A DNA stretch of 64,000 bases from Paenibacillus faecis (GTDB lineage Bacteria; Bacillota; Bacilli; Paenibacillales; Paenibacillaceae): positions 186,001 through 250,000 of the forward strand of contig NZ_VSDO01000001.1 of assembly GCF_008084145.1 (NCBI RefSeq), given 5' to 3'. The notes beneath the pieces were generated by a model that was given only the letters and a program-made list of their open reading frames with translations, made no database searches and was not told the DNA's origin. The position numbers and the translations under genes are program-made. Shown here piece by piece: positions 16,682 through 25,744 of this stretch. Numbering within the stretch: the stretch's first letter is position 1; every line of letters begins with the position of its first letter.

Positions 16682-17476
16682 TCAGCTCATGATCCACTCA
16701 TCTTCCAGCAGGCGTATCTTTTGGATGCTTTTAGCCCGACCCGTCGATTCGTCGAGTTCCACGAAGCATCCATGAAACTGCCACTTGCCCTCACATACCT
16801 GAAACCGAACCGGCAATTGGGTCGTGAACTTCCGCAATACGGCCGTTCTCTCCATCCCCAAAATCCCTTCCCGGGAACCGACCATCCCCGCATCCGTGAG
16901 ATAGGCCGTTCCTTGCGGCAAAATGGTATCATCATTGCTCTGCACATGAGTATGGGTCCCTACGACCAGCGACACACGCCCGTCCAAATGCCAGCCCATC
17001 GCAATTTTCTCGGAGGTCGCTTCCGCATGGAAATCAACCAAGATGCACTTCGTTTTCTTGGACAAGCTCCCCACGATTTCGTCCGCCATCCGGAACGGAT
17101 CTTCGAGCGGAGGCAGGAAGGTGCGTCCCATCAAATTGACAAGGGCCAGCTCTTTTCCATTCGCCTTGATGACCGTATACCCCTGCCCTGGCGTTCCGGG
17201 CGGATAATTCGCGGGCCGCACCATACGCGCTTCATCATCGATAAAATCAAAGATTTCTTTATTGTCCCAGGTGTGGTTCCCCATCGTCAGGCCGTGAATG
17301 CCCAGCTCAAAAAACTCCTTGGCAATTTTGGCCGTGATCCCCCGTCCGGAAGCGGCGTTTTCTCCATTTGCGATAATGATATCCGGGTTATATTTTGATT
17401 TAAGGTGAGGCAGCGTCTCTTTGAGGGCTTTTCGCCCCGTATTCCCTACGATATCGCCGATAAACAGAACTTTAAT
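16682..17476 (-). CDS. ymdB: YmdB phosphodiesterase, ATT start
   Basis: A 264-residue calcineurin-like phosphodiesterase active on 2',3'-cyclic nucleotides in B. subtilis, where it controls biofilm and motility. Metal and catalytic residues are Asp8 (FIGDIVG), Glu39 and Asn40 (NGEN), GNHTW at 66-70, DFHAE and GTHTH. The reading frame begins at ATT (17474-17476): AGGAGG is seven bases upstream, an in-frame TAA lies a few codons before, and no ATG, GTG or TTG occurs between. The first in-frame ATG is at codon 65 and would remove Asp8 and Glu39. Length then equals that of the B. subtilis protein. It follows rny after a terminator-like hairpin. Confidence 0.9.
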   Translation of the reverse strand: MKVLFIGDIVGNTGRKALKETLPHLKSKYNPDIIIANGENAASGRGITAKIAKEFFELGIHGLTMGNHTWDNKEIFDFIDDEARMVRPANYPPGTPGQGYTVIKANGKELALVNLMGRTFLPPLEDPFRMADEIVGSLSKKTKCILVDFHAEATSEKIAMGWHLDGRVSLVVGTHTHVQSNDDTILPQGTAYLTDAGMVGSREGILGMERTAVLRKFTTQLPVRFQVCEGKWQFHGCFVELDESTGRAKSIQKIRLLEDEWIMS

Positions 17477-17489
17477 GGTATTTCCTCCT
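17474..17489 (-). promoter_or_regulatory. Shine-Dalgarno and ATT initiation codon of ymdB
   Basis: AGGAGG (17484-17489), 7 bases, ATT (17474-17476). The ideal site and the lack of any other usable codon decide the start. AUU initiation is known from infC and pcnB in Escherichia coli, where IF3 discriminates against it. Confidence 0.8.
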
Positions 17490-17515
17490 CTGTCTTCGTA
17501 TACTCGTTAGAATGA

Positions 17516-17542
17516 AAAAGCGGCCCGCAGGGGGCCACTTTT
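17516..17542 (-). terminator. Terminator between rny and ymdB
   Basis: AAAAGTGGCC pairs with GGGCCGCTTTT and is followed by further T. It should reduce read-through into ymdB. Confidence 0.7.
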
Positions 17543-17553
17543 CAGCATAACCT

Positions 17554-19095
17554 TTACTTGGCGTATTCAACCGCCCGCGTCTCGCGAATCACGGTAACCT
17601 TGATATGTCCCGGATAATCCAGTTCACTCTCAATGGTCTTCGTAATGTCTCTCGCCAGGCGGAACGCTTCCGCGTCATCGATCTTCTCAGGCTGCACCAT
17701 AACGCGAACCTCGCGGCCCGCTTGAATGGCAAAGGATTTCTCCACGCCTTCGAACGATTCGGATATTTCCTCCAGCTTCTCCAAACGCCGGATATACGTT
17801 TCCAGCGTTTCCCGGCGCGCGCCTGGTCTTGCCGCCGACAGGGCGTCAGCCGCACCGACCAACATGGCGATGACCGAGGTCGCTTCGCAATCCCCGTGAT
17901 GGGAGGCGATACTGTTGATGACAACCGGATGCTCTTTGTATTTCTTAGCCAGTTCCACGCCGATTTCGACATGAGATCCTTCCACTTCATGATCAAGCGC
18001 TTTACCGATATCGTGAAGCAACCCGGCGCGTTTGGCGAGCGTAATATCTTCACCAAGCTCTCCGGCCATCAAACCGGCCAGATAAGCCACCTCCATGGAG
18101 TGCTTCAACACATTCTGTCCGTAGCTTGTCCGGAACTTCAGACGACCCAGGATTTTGATCAAATCCGGATGCAAGGCATGCACGCCCACCTCAAAGGTGG
18201 CCTGCTCCCCGTATTCACGAATCCGTTCGTCGACTTCACGGCGGGATTTCTCCACCATCTCTTCGATCCGGGCCGGATGAATTCTGCCGTCCGCCACCAG
18301 TTTCTCCAGTGCCGTGCGCGCAATTTCCCGACGAATCGGATCAAAGCCCGACAAAATAACAGCTTCCGGCGTATCGTCGATGATCAGGTCGATCCCCGTG
18401 AGGGTTTCCAGCGCCCGGATATTCCGGCCCTCCCGGCCGATGATCCGTCCCTTCATTTCCTCATTCGGCAACGTAACAACCGAGACCGTCGTCTCCGCAA
18501 CGTGATCCGCCGCGCAGCGTTGAATGGCCAGCGTAATGATTTCGCGCGATTTCTTATCCGCTTCTTCCTTCGCTTGCTGTTCGATATCCTTGATCATCTG
18601 AGCCGTTTCATGGCGGACTTCCTGCTCCACATTGTTCAAAATAATGGTGCGGGCATCCTCCATCGTCAAATTCGAAATCCGTTCAAGTTCCTGAACCTGA
18701 CTTTTGTAAATCTGATCAATTTGCTGCTGGGTTTCTTCAATTCGTTTCTCTTTGCCGGCCACTTGCTCTTCTTTACGTTCCAGCGATTCCAATTTTTTAT
18801 CCAGCGACTCTTCTTTTTGCAACAATCGTCTTTCTTGTCGTTGAATTTCATTCCGACGTTCACGAATGTCTTTATCAGCTTCGGTTCTCAGCTTATGGAC
18901 TTCGTCCTTCGCTTCCAGAACCGTTTCCTTTTTCAGTGCTTCCGCGTCTTTCCTGGCATTTTCCAGGATTAAGGTCGCGTCTTTCTCCGCACTGGAAATT
19001 TTAGCTTCCACAAGAGATTTGCGAATAAAATACCCGATCCCGAACCCAAAGAATAAAGCGGCTGCAACGAGAACGATCCAGATTCCTGCATTCAT
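17554..19095 (-). CDS. rny: Ribonuclease Y
   Basis: A 513-residue membrane-anchored endoribonuclease that starts mRNA decay in Bacillota. In order: an N-terminal membrane helix (about 3-23), a long charged coiled coil (about 25-190), a KH domain ([15 protein letters not shown] near 215-230), an HD domain with [15 protein letters not shown] near 358-372, and a C-terminal region. The start at 19095 (MNAGIWIV) is set by GAGGAGG; upstream in-frame codons lie outside the family. It heads rny-ymdB, with a consensus promoter and a leader of about 240 bases. Confidence 0.97.
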   Translation of the reverse strand: MNAGIWIVLVAAALFFGFGIGYFIRKSLVEAKISSAEKDATLILENARKDAEALKKETVLEAKDEVHKLRTEADKDIRERRNEIQRQERRLLQKEESLDKKLESLERKEEQVAGKEKRIEETQQQIDQIYKSQVQELERISNLTMEDARTIILNNVEQEVRHETAQMIKDIEQQAKEEADKKSREIITLAIQRCAADHVAETTVSVVTLPNEEMKGRIIGREGRNIRALETLTGIDLIIDDTPEAVILSGFDPIRREIARTALEKLVADGRIHPARIEEMVEKSRREVDERIREYGEQATFEVGVHALHPDLIKILGRLKFRTSYGQNVLKHSMEVAYLAGLMAGELGEDITLAKRAGLLHDIGKALDHEVEGSHVEIGVELAKKYKEHPVVINSIASHHGDCEATSVIAMLVGAADALSAARPGARRETLETYIRRLEKLEEISESFEGVEKSFAIQAGREVRVMVQPEKIDDAEAFRLARDITKTIESELDYPGHIKVTVIRETRAVEYAK

Positions 19096-19342
19096 CTGTT
19101 CACCTCCTCGTTGTTTCCTCCAAGGCATTCCTTGGGATGTTTGCAGTTGTAATTTTCTCAATCATCATCATACAAAGAATTCATTACAGGCCGGTTAGGC
19201 AAAGCTCTCCATGTGTGAATGATGCATACTCCGCAACAGCCACAAACGGAATATTGGCCTTCATGTTTGAAAAAATGAATCCATCCCGGGCCCCGAATTT
19301 TTGGAAGGAAAAAAAGGTCCCGACAAAAATAGATTCATGTTC

Positions 19343-19372
19343 ATTTTATTATTTGGCGAAAGATATTGTCAA
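19343..19372 (-). promoter_or_regulatory. Sigma-A promoter of rny
   Basis: TTGACA, 18 bases, TAAAAT. The predicted leader (about 19335 to 19096) is roughly 240 bases, long for this window. It holds T-rich segments but no clear terminator or riboswitch. Confidence 0.7.
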
Positions 19373-19397
19373 GCGAATGTCACATTCCTCGTCCCGT

Positions 19398-20252
19398 TTA
19401 GATATCTTCCCATTCCTCTTCTTCGGACATCCCGTCACCCTGGGCAAGCTCGCGGACTACCCTCGAAACCAAAGAGCCGGAAAACCCCCGCCGCAGCAAA
19501 AACACCCCGGTCTTCCGCTTCCTGTCGGCCGTCTCGCCCGTGGATGTCCGCCATTTCTTGACGGCCAATTCCTTGGCGCTCGCGTATTCATCCTCTTCGC
19601 TGACAGCGCCGAGGGCGTCCTCGATCAGCGGCTTGGATATCCCTTTCTGGCGCAGTTCTTGCTTGACCCACATCTTTCCCTTGCCGCGGTTGCGGACACG
19701 CTGTCCGGCCCATTCCTGGGCGTATGCGGCATCGTTCAACAGCCCTTCTTCCATCAGTCGGCCAACGACCCCGGCGACGGTCTCTTCGTTCCATCCCTTT
19801 TCGCCTAATCGGAGGGTCATTTCGTAAGCCGTCCGGGGCTTCCGGCCGAGATATTGAAGCGCATCCGCATAGGCGCGCTGCCTTTCATCGGCGAGGACGA
19901 TCTCTTCCAGCTCGCTTTTGGTAAAAACCGCGCCCTTGATCATCCTGTATTTAATCATGACATCTTCATGGACTTCCAGCGCGTAAGGACCGAACGATAT
20001 CCGGTAACGGAATTTGGGACGTTTCAGCAGCAATACGGAAGTAATCGTCAGCTCGGTGTCCTCCGGAAAACGATCGATGCCGCCTGCTTCCGATAGGGAA
20101 CCATCACGCCCCCTGGTGGTCGGTCCCTCCGAACGGCGGCCTTTGGCTTCTTCCCAAAATCCTTCCTCCGAGATGTCTACAATTTCCCCCGCTTCTTCCT
20201 TCTCCCGGCTTTGGGGATGTCGGTTTCCCCCTCCGCCCCAGCGTCTCTGCAT
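19398..20252 (-). CDS. recX: Regulatory protein RecX
   Basis: A 284-residue RecX, which caps RecA filaments and tunes recombinase activity. The helical RecX repeats occupy about 95-260 (ALQYLGRKPRTAYEM, RLMEEGLLNDAAYAQEW, RNRGKGKMWVKQEL). The N-terminal 60 residues are charged, low-complexity and longer than in E. coli RecX, and the acidic C-terminal tail is short. It lies 100 bases after recA with a hairpin between, so expression probably relies partly on read-through from the SOS-controlled recA promoter. Confidence 0.92.
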   Translation of the reverse strand: MQRRWGGGGNRHPQSREKEEAGEIVDISEEGFWEEAKGRRSEGPTTRGRDGSLSEAGGIDRFPEDTELTITSVLLLKRPKFRYRISFGPYALEVHEDVMIKYRMIKGAVFTKSELEEIVLADERQRAYADALQYLGRKPRTAYEMTLRLGEKGWNEETVAGVVGRLMEEGLLNDAAYAQEWAGQRVRNRGKGKMWVKQELRQKGISKPLIEDALGAVSEEDEYASAKELAVKKWRTSTGETADRKRKTGVFLLRRGFSGSLVSRVVRELAQGDGMSEEEEWEDI

Positions 20253-20303
20253 CTTCTGTTCGGCCCCCTAATCCAAGGTGAATTCTGCATATTAAAGAAA
20301 AAC

Positions 20304-20336
20304 GCCCTGTCCCGGTAGGTTCCGGTCCCAGGGCGC
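20304..20336 (-). terminator. Terminator between recA and recX
   Basis: CGCCCTG pairs with CAGGGCG, with inner CCGG pairing, followed by TTTTTC on the minus strand. It lies 19 bases past recA. Confidence 0.75.
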
Positions 20337-20354
20337 TTCATCAGCAAACGTGTA

Positions 20355-21413
20355 TTATTCTTCGAAAAGCGCCTGCTCTTCCTGTGCTTCAGCTTCCAAA
20401 TCACCGGACGAAGCAGGAGCCACCGTGGTCGTCAGGTTGCTGGCTTCACGAATCTTCTGTTCGATCACATCGGCGATTTCCGAGTGCTCTTTAAGATATT
20501 GCTTCGCGTTCTCGCGCCCTTGACCCAAGCGTTCGCCCGCATAGGAATACCATGCGCCGCTCTTGTCCACAATATCCAGCTCTACGCCGATATCGATAAT
20601 GCTGCCTTCCTTGGAAATCCCCTCACCATACATAATATCGATTTCCGCCTGTTTAAAAGGAGGCGCGACTTTATTCTTGACGACTTTAACCCGTGTACGG
20701 TTACCTACCATGTCATTGCCCATCTTGATCGTTTCCACCCGGCGTACATCAAGACGGACCGTCGAATAGAACTTGAGGGCACGGCCGCCCGGTGTGGTCT
20801 CAGGGTTCCCGAACATAACGCCAACCTTCTCACGCAACTGGTTGATGAAAATCGCAATCGTCTTTGATTTGCTGATCGCACCGGACAATTTGCGGAGAGC
20901 CTGGGACATGAGGCGGGCTTGAAGACCGACATGGGAGTCCCCCATTTCGCCTTCGATTTCAGCCTTAGGAACCAACGCGGCTACGGAGTCAATAACGATA
21001 ATATCCACCGCACCGCTTCGCACGAGAGCTTCGGCGATTTCGAGGGCTTGTTCGCCCGTATCCGGCTGGGACAACAGCAACTCGTCGATGTTTACGCCAA
21101 GCTTGTTGGCGTAGGAAGGATCGAGCGCATGCTCCGCATCGATGAACGCGGCTTGTCCGCCGATTTTCTGAACTTCGGCGATCGCATGAAGCGCCACCGT
21201 CGTCTTACCGGAAGATTCCGGTCCGTATACTTCGATGATCCGGCCGCGAGGAAGTCCTCCCGTACCGAGTGCTATATCTAATGCCAACGATCCGCTAGGA
21301 ACGATTTCCACCTGCATATGGGTGGATTCTCCCAGCTTCATGATCGAACCTTTACCGAATTGTTTTTCTATTTGACGAAGCGCCATTTCCAGCGCAGCAC
21401 GACGATCTGACAA
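20355..21413 (-). CDS. recA: Recombinase RecA
   Basis: A 352-residue RecA, the ATP-dependent strand-exchange protein and LexA co-protease. The Walker A motif GPESSGKTT is at 64-72; loop and C-terminal regions are complete, with an acidic tail ending in ALFEE. The start is TTG at 21413; upstream AAGGATGTGAG supplies the ribosome site, and the only nearby ATG is followed at once by a stop. A textbook promoter with a LexA box just upstream indicates SOS control. Confidence 0.98.
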   Translation of the reverse strand: MSDRRAALEMALRQIEKQFGKGSIMKLGESTHMQVEIVPSGSLALDIALGTGGLPRGRIIEVYGPESSGKTTVALHAIAEVQKIGGQAAFIDAEHALDPSYANKLGVNIDELLLSQPDTGEQALEIAEALVRSGAVDIIVIDSVAALVPKAEIEGEMGDSHVGLQARLMSQALRKLSGAISKSKTIAIFINQLREKVGVMFGNPETTPGGRALKFYSTVRLDVRRVETIKMGNDMVGNRTRVKVVKNKVAPPFKQAEIDIMYGEGISKEGSIIDIGVELDIVDKSGAWYSYAGERLGQGRENAKQYLKEHSEIADVIEQKIREASNLTTTVAPASSGDLEAEAQEEQALFEE

Positions 21414-21464
21414 TCAGCTCACATCCTTAAATATAATTATAAAGGAATTCTTCTTACATTTATA

Positions 21465-21493
21465 ATTGTACCTTGTTTTGGAACGTTTGCCAA
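21465..21493 (-). promoter_or_regulatory. Sigma-A promoter of recA
   Basis: TTGGCA, 17 bases, TACAAT, with the start codon about 50 bases downstream. Confidence 0.8.
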
Positions 21494-21502
21494 GCGTTTT
21501 TT

Positions 21503-21516
21503 CGAACATACATTCG
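21503..21516. promoter_or_regulatory. LexA (SOS) box of recA
   Basis: CGAATGTATGTTCG on the minus strand is close to the Bacillus SOS box CGAACRNRYGTTYG. It lies nine bases upstream of the recA -35. Confidence 0.8.
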
Positions 21517-21630
21517 TAATTTTTTCGAACCCCCTTTCCATCCGCATGGTTAACCTTTATTTTCTAAATCGAGCGGCATCGCAAGGCATTCGGAGTTTTC
21601 ATCATCCGCTTAAAGACTGAAAACAAAAAA

Positions 21631-21662
21631 AAAACCGCAGCAAAACTAATCAGTTTGCTACG
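21631..21662 (-). terminator. Terminator after cinA
   Basis: AACCGTAGCAAAC pairs with GTTTTGCTGCGGTT (near-perfect) and is followed by a T run. It ends rimO-pgsA-cinA. Together with the recA promoter it accounts for the 320-base gap. Confidence 0.85.
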
Positions 21663-21733
21663 GTTCTTCCGTAAGTCCATTATATATCCCCGATCAGCGA
21701 ATGGCAAGGGGATGCCCGACTGAAAATCCCGGC

Positions 21734-22999
21734 TTACTTCGCAGCCTGTTCGGCTTTTAGCCGCTTCCAAAGGTGGTACAGCACCGTCTTGGCCGAACGC
21801 AAGCGGATCGTCTCGCGATTCCCCTTCAGGTTAAGCTCGTAAACCTCGGTTTCGCCGCCGCGGCGGGAAATACCGATATAGACGAGGCCTACCGGCTTGC
21901 GCTCCGAGTATCCCGGCCCAGCCACCCCTGTAATCGACAGACCGAAATCGGTGTCAACGATCATCCGCACCTGTTCCGCCAGCACCTGGGCGGTTTCCGC
22001 GCTGACGGCGCCGGGAGCGTTCTCGCCCTCAAGCAGGTCGTGCGGAACGTTCAGCAGCTTCTCCTTCATCGCATTGGAATAGCAGACGATGCCGCCGAGA
22101 AATACCGTGGCGCTGCCCGGGATACTGGTGATGGACTGCATCAGCAGCCCGCCCGTGCAGCTCTCGGCCGCGCTTACCGTCAATCCCATTTCGGTCATCA
22201 TATCCACGATGGTTTTTTCGATCGGTACATCTTCATTCGCATAGAGGTGGTCGGGCAGGCGCGCGGCAATCTCAGCTTCGAGCTTATCCAGCTTCGCCAT
22301 GGCCTCGCTCTCCGTGCGCGCTTTGGTGGAGATGCGCACCGTCACTTCGCTCTCCTTGGCATAAGGAGCGAGCGTTGGGTCCGTTTGATTCTCCACCAAA
22401 TCCATCAGCCTGGTCTCAAGCCCGGATTCTCCAATCCCGGCGAACTTCAGCATTTTGGAATACAGCGGCTCCTCCTGCGTCAGCACATGCTGCAGCAGCC
22501 ATGGCTTGGCCTGCCGTTCGAACATCGGCTTCAGCTCCGACGGAGGCCCCGGCAGCAAAATGTAGAACTTCCCTTCATGCGCGATGGCGTTGCCGACGGC
22601 AAGGCCCGTTTCGTTCGGCAGCGGAGTTCCCCCGTCGACGACCAGCGCCTGACGCCGGTTGTTCTCCGTCATCGGGATGCCCCGTCCCTCAAAAAACCGG
22701 TCCACATGGTCCATCGCCATCCGGTCGATATGCAGCGATCTGCCCAATACCGCGGCGACCGCATCCTTCGTCAGGTCGTCCTGGGTCGGGCCGAGCCCGC
22801 CGGTTAAAATCAGCAGGTCCGCCCGTTCCAGCGCGGTACGGATCGCTTGGGAAAGCCGGTTCAAATTATCGCCGACCACGGTCTGATAATATACGTCTAT
22901 CCCGAGAGCGGCCAACTCCCGGGACAAATACTGCGCGTTCGTATTTACGATTTGACCGAGCAGGAGCTCGGTCCCGACTGCGATGATTTCTGCTTTCAT
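21734..22999 (-). CDS. cinA: CinA-family competence/damage-inducible protein
   Basis: A 421-residue CinA. The N-terminal MoaB/MogA-like domain (ILTGGLGPTQDDLTKD near 63-78) is linked to ADP-ribose/NMN-related hydrolysis, and the C-terminal CinA domain (AAESCTGG near 280) is an NMN deamidase in several bacteria. In naturally competent species it is associated with RecA. It lies after pgsA and before recA, the order found across Bacilli. Start ATG at 22999 is behind GGAG. Which of the two activities is active here cannot be read from sequence. Confidence 0.95.
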   Translation of the reverse strand: MKAEIIAVGTELLLGQIVNTNAQYLSRELAALGIDVYYQTVVGDNLNRLSQAIRTALERADLLILTGGLGPTQDDLTKDAVAAVLGRSLHIDRMAMDHVDRFFEGRGIPMTENNRRQALVVDGGTPLPNETGLAVGNAIAHEGKFYILLPGPPSELKPMFERQAKPWLLQHVLTQEEPLYSKMLKFAGIGESGLETRLMDLVENQTDPTLAPYAKESEVTVRISTKARTESEAMAKLDKLEAEIAARLPDHLYANEDVPIEKTIVDMMTEMGLTVSAAESCTGGLLMQSITSIPGSATVFLGGIVCYSNAMKEKLLNVPHDLLEGENAPGAVSAETAQVLAEQVRMIVDTDFGLSITGVAGPGYSERKPVGLVYIGISRRGGETEVYELNLKGNRETIRLRSAKTVLYHLWKRLKAEQAAK

Positions 23000-23033
23000 T
23001 CGTCATATCTCCTTCGGGAGGGTAGCTGTCCGT

Positions 23034-23621
23034 TTACATCTTGGAAAAATTGAGCACATTTTTGTTCTTCACAAAATAATCGATACCCGAGTAAATCGTA
23101 ATGAGCGCCGCGAGCCAGATGGCGACCTCGTCAAACGGGAAATGAATCCATTCGAAGGGAAAATTGTTCAGCAACAGCGCCGAAATGGCGACGATTTGCG
23201 TAATCGTCTTCGCTTTTCCCCAATTGCTGGCGGCGATTACCGAACCTTCAAGCAGCGCAACCTCGCGAAGGCCCGTCACCGCAAACTCCCGGCTGATGAT
23301 GACCACGGCAATCCAGGCGTCGCACTTGCCCATCGCCACCAGAGAGATGAGCACGGCCGCAACGAGCAGTTTGTCCGCCAGCGGATCCAGCAGTTTCCCC
23401 AGATTCGTCACTAAGTTGTGTTTGCGGGCGATATACCCGTCGATGCCGTCGGTGCTGGCGGCCACGATGAACAGAATCGCCCCGATCAGTTGATTCAGCG
23501 GAAGCGAGAAAGACCCGATCTTTAGCTCATAAGCCAACCACTCAACATCGAGAAGCAAAAACAACAGCATCAGCGGGATCATAAAAATCCGGGCCAGTGT
23601 AATCCGATTCGGCAGATTCAC
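23034..23621 (-). CDS. pgsA: CDP-diacylglycerol-glycerol-3-phosphate 3-phosphatidyltransferase
   Basis: A 195-residue integral membrane enzyme making phosphatidylglycerol phosphate, the first step to phosphatidylglycerol and cardiolipin. The CDP-alcohol phosphotransferase motif appears as DGIDGYIARKHNLVTNLGKLLDPLADK, from about 58 on, with its conserved aspartates. Several hydrophobic segments surround it. The GTG start at 23621 overlaps the rimO stop by four bases, so translation is probably coupled. Confidence 0.95.
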   Translation of the reverse strand: MNLPNRITLARIFMIPLMLLFLLLDVEWLAYELKIGSFSLPLNQLIGAILFIVAASTDGIDGYIARKHNLVTNLGKLLDPLADKLLVAAVLISLVAMGKCDAWIAVVIISREFAVTGLREVALLEGSVIAASNWGKAKTITQIVAISALLLNNFPFEWIHFPFDEVAIWLAALITIYSGIDYFVKNKNVLNFSKM

Positions 23622-24946
23622 GAGACAGCCTCCCCTGACAGATCATATTCATAAGCGTGCGTAATGCGCACTTTGGTGATTTCCCCGATACCGGAGGAAT
23701 AATTGGTTACGTAGACCTCCCCGTCGATTTCCGGGGCGTCGTATTGGGAGCGTCCCACAAAGACGTCGCTACGTCCGTCATAACGTTCCACCAACACATC
23801 GAGAACCTTGCCGACGTATTTGCCGCTGTTTTCGTTCGCGACCTCGCGTTGAATTTCCATCAGCGTATTGGCCCGCCATTCTTTGACTTCCTCGTCAATC
23901 TGGCCCGGCAAACGCGAAGCGGGAGTGTCCTCCTCCTTGGAGTATGTAAATACGCCCAATCTGTCAAATTTAATCTCGCGGACGAAATCGCACAAGGCAT
24001 TGAACTCCTCTTCGGTCTCCCCGGGGAATCCGACAATCAGAGAAGTACGGAGCGATACCCCCGGAATTCTGTCTCTGATTTTGGCGATCAACTCCCGGAT
24101 ATCGCGATTCCGGCCTGGCCGGCGCATCCGCTTCAATACGGTATCTTCACTATGCTGCAGCGGCATATCCACATACTTGCAAATTTTCGGATTGGAGGCG
24201 ATCGTCTCGATCAGCTCGTCCGTAAAAAAACCGGGATAAGCATAATGCAACCGAACCCACTCGATTCCCGGCACTTCACTCACCCGGTTCATCAACTCCG
24301 CCAATTTGTATTCCCCGTAAAGATCCGTTCCGTAATTGGTGGAATCCTGGGCAATCAGGCTGACTTCCTTCACGCCCTGCTCGGCGAGTTGCTGCACTTC
24401 GGCCAATATCGATTCCATAGACCGGCTGCGGAATTTCCCGCGCATCATGGGTATGCTGCAAAACGTGCAGTTGTTATCGCAACCCTCGGCTATTTTGACA
24501 TAGGTCGTATGCCGTGCCGTGGACAGCTTCCGCGGCAAGCTCTCCTCATAATTAAACACAGGATTTCCGACTTGAATCGGCTTTTTTCCTTTCAGAGCTT
24601 CGTCCACGATTTGATTGATATTATAAAAATCTCCCGTTCCGACGATCCCGTCGATTTCCGGCATTTCCTCCATCAACGCCTGCTTGTAACGCTGTGTCAG
24701 ACAGCCGGATACGATCAGCGCTTTCAGCTTCGCCGTCTCCTTTAATTCCGCAAGGTCCAGAATCGTATTCACGGATTCTTCTTTGGCGGCATCGATAAAA
24801 CCGCAGGTATTGACGATGATCACCGTGGCGTCCTCCGGCTGTTCCACCAAACGATATCCCCGCGCATCGATCAACCCCGACATGATCTCCGAGTCAACGA
24901 GATTCTTCTCACAGCCCAGTGTAACGATTTTCACTTTTTCCGTCAT
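23618..24946 (-). CDS. rimO: Ribosomal protein S12 methylthiotransferase RimO
   Basis: A 442-residue radical-SAM methylthiotransferase that modifies the conserved Asp of ribosomal protein S12. Cys12, Cys48 and Cys82 bind the auxiliary cluster; Cys156, Cys160 and Cys163 (CDNNCTFC) bind the radical-SAM cluster. A C-terminal TRAM domain follows. It is a paralogue of MiaB at 9-10 kb; the short N-terminus and the GCEKNLVDSE opening mark it as RimO. It is the first gene of rimO-pgsA-cinA. Confidence 0.95.
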   Translation of the reverse strand: MTEKVKIVTLGCEKNLVDSEIMSGLIDARGYRLVEQPEDATVIIVNTCGFIDAAKEESVNTILDLAELKETAKLKALIVSGCLTQRYKQALMEEMPEIDGIVGTGDFYNINQIVDEALKGKKPIQVGNPVFNYEESLPRKLSTARHTTYVKIAEGCDNNCTFCSIPMMRGKFRSRSMESILAEVQQLAEQGVKEVSLIAQDSTNYGTDLYGEYKLAELMNRVSEVPGIEWVRLHYAYPGFFTDELIETIASNPKICKYVDMPLQHSEDTVLKRMRRPGRNRDIRELIAKIRDRIPGVSLRTSLIVGFPGETEEEFNALCDFVREIKFDRLGVFTYSKEEDTPASRLPGQIDEEVKEWRANTLMEIQREVANENSGKYVGKVLDVLVERYDGRSDVFVGRSQYDAPEIDGEVYVTNYSSGIGEITKVRITHAYEYDLSGEAVS

Positions 24947-25011
24947 GAGTTCGATCCCCCATTGCTATAGCGCCATACTGCCGTTAATTTCCGTTGATTA
25001 AAACCTAATTA

Positions 25012-25041
25012 AGTATAATATTTAAGCATTAGCCCTGTCAA
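25012..25041 (-). promoter_or_regulatory. Sigma-A promoter of rimO-pgsA-cinA
   Basis: TTGACA, 18 bases, TATACT, about 65 bases before the rimO start. Confidence 0.75.
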
Positions 25042-25050
25042 AATGATGAA

Positions 25051-25091
25051 AAAGTCCCGCGCTGCACCCGGAGGTTGCGGCGAGAGACTTT
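25051..25091 (-). terminator. Terminator after the yajQ-family gene
   Basis: AAAGTCTCTCGCCGC pairs imperfectly with GCAGCGCGGGACTTT and is followed by T. It begins 9 bases after the stop. Confidence 0.7.
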
Positions 25092-25099
25092 GAGCGCAG

Positions 25100-25591
25100 C
25101 TATTTAAAATTAGTAAACTGCAGATCGACGGTCAGATCGGCTTTCTTGAGCAGTTGGATAATTTGCTGCAGATCATCCCGGCTCTTCCCGGTCACCCGGA
25201 TTTGATCGCCTTGAATCTGGCTTTTGACTTTAAGCTTCGAATCGCGAATCAGCACGTTGATCTTCTTGGCGTTCTCCTGATCGATCCCCTGTTTCAAATT
25301 AATCCGTTGACGCACGGTTCCCAAGGAAGCGGGCTCCACTTTTCCGTAATCCAGGTTTTTGATCGGCAGACCGCGCTTGATCATTTTCGATTGCAAAATG
25401 TCAATGAGCGCACCCAGCTTATACTCGTCGTCCGAGACAATCACCAATACGTCCTTTTCGACTTTCAATTCGCTCTTGGTCCCCTTAAAATCGAACCGGT
25501 TGGCGATTTCCCGTTCCGTCTGGTCAATCGCGTTCGTTAATTCCTGCATGTCCATCTTGGAAACAATATCGAATGAGCTTTCGGAAGCCAT
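25100..25591 (-). CDS. YajQ family nucleotide-binding protein (UPF0234)
   Basis: A 163-residue YajQ-family protein with two RNP-like ferredoxin folds. In Xanthomonas a member binds cyclic di-GMP; in most bacteria the role is unknown. It keeps the family opening [20 protein letters not shown] (residues 4-23), [10 protein letters not shown] and the end VDLQFTNFK. The ATG at 25591 is chosen behind AAAGGA; a TTG three codons earlier abuts that site. Terminators on both sides make it monocistronic. Confidence 0.9.
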   Translation of the reverse strand: MASESSFDIVSKMDMQELTNAIDQTEREIANRFDFKGTKSELKVEKDVLVIVSDDEYKLGALIDILQSKMIKRGLPIKNLDYGKVEPASLGTVRQRINLKQGIDQENAKKINVLIRDSKLKVKSQIQGDQIRVTGKSRDDLQQIIQLLKKADLTVDLQFTNFK

Positions 25592-25678
25592 AATCCACAA
25601 TCCTTTCCCATCATCTTATATTTCTTAATTATATGTAAACTTTTTCCCAAAGTCGAGTCGCTTCCCGGTTGAAAAAAG

Positions 25679-25716
25679 AAGAGGCGCCCATGCCGTTTTC
25701 GGCAGAGACGCCCCTA
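25679..25716 (-). terminator. Terminator after the RodZ-like gene
   Basis: AGGGGCGTCTCTGCCG pairs with CGGCATGGGCGCCTCT around AAAA, then T-rich sequence on the minus strand. Confidence 0.75.
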
Positions 25717-25744
25717 AGGTTATTTCTAAGGTTTCTTCGCTGTG

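Noticed and set aside
16682..17284. ymdB as a 200-residue truncated protein starting at the internal ATG (MGNHTW)
   Set aside because: The upstream frame is conserved, carries Asp8 and Glu39, and has an ideal ribosome site before ATT.
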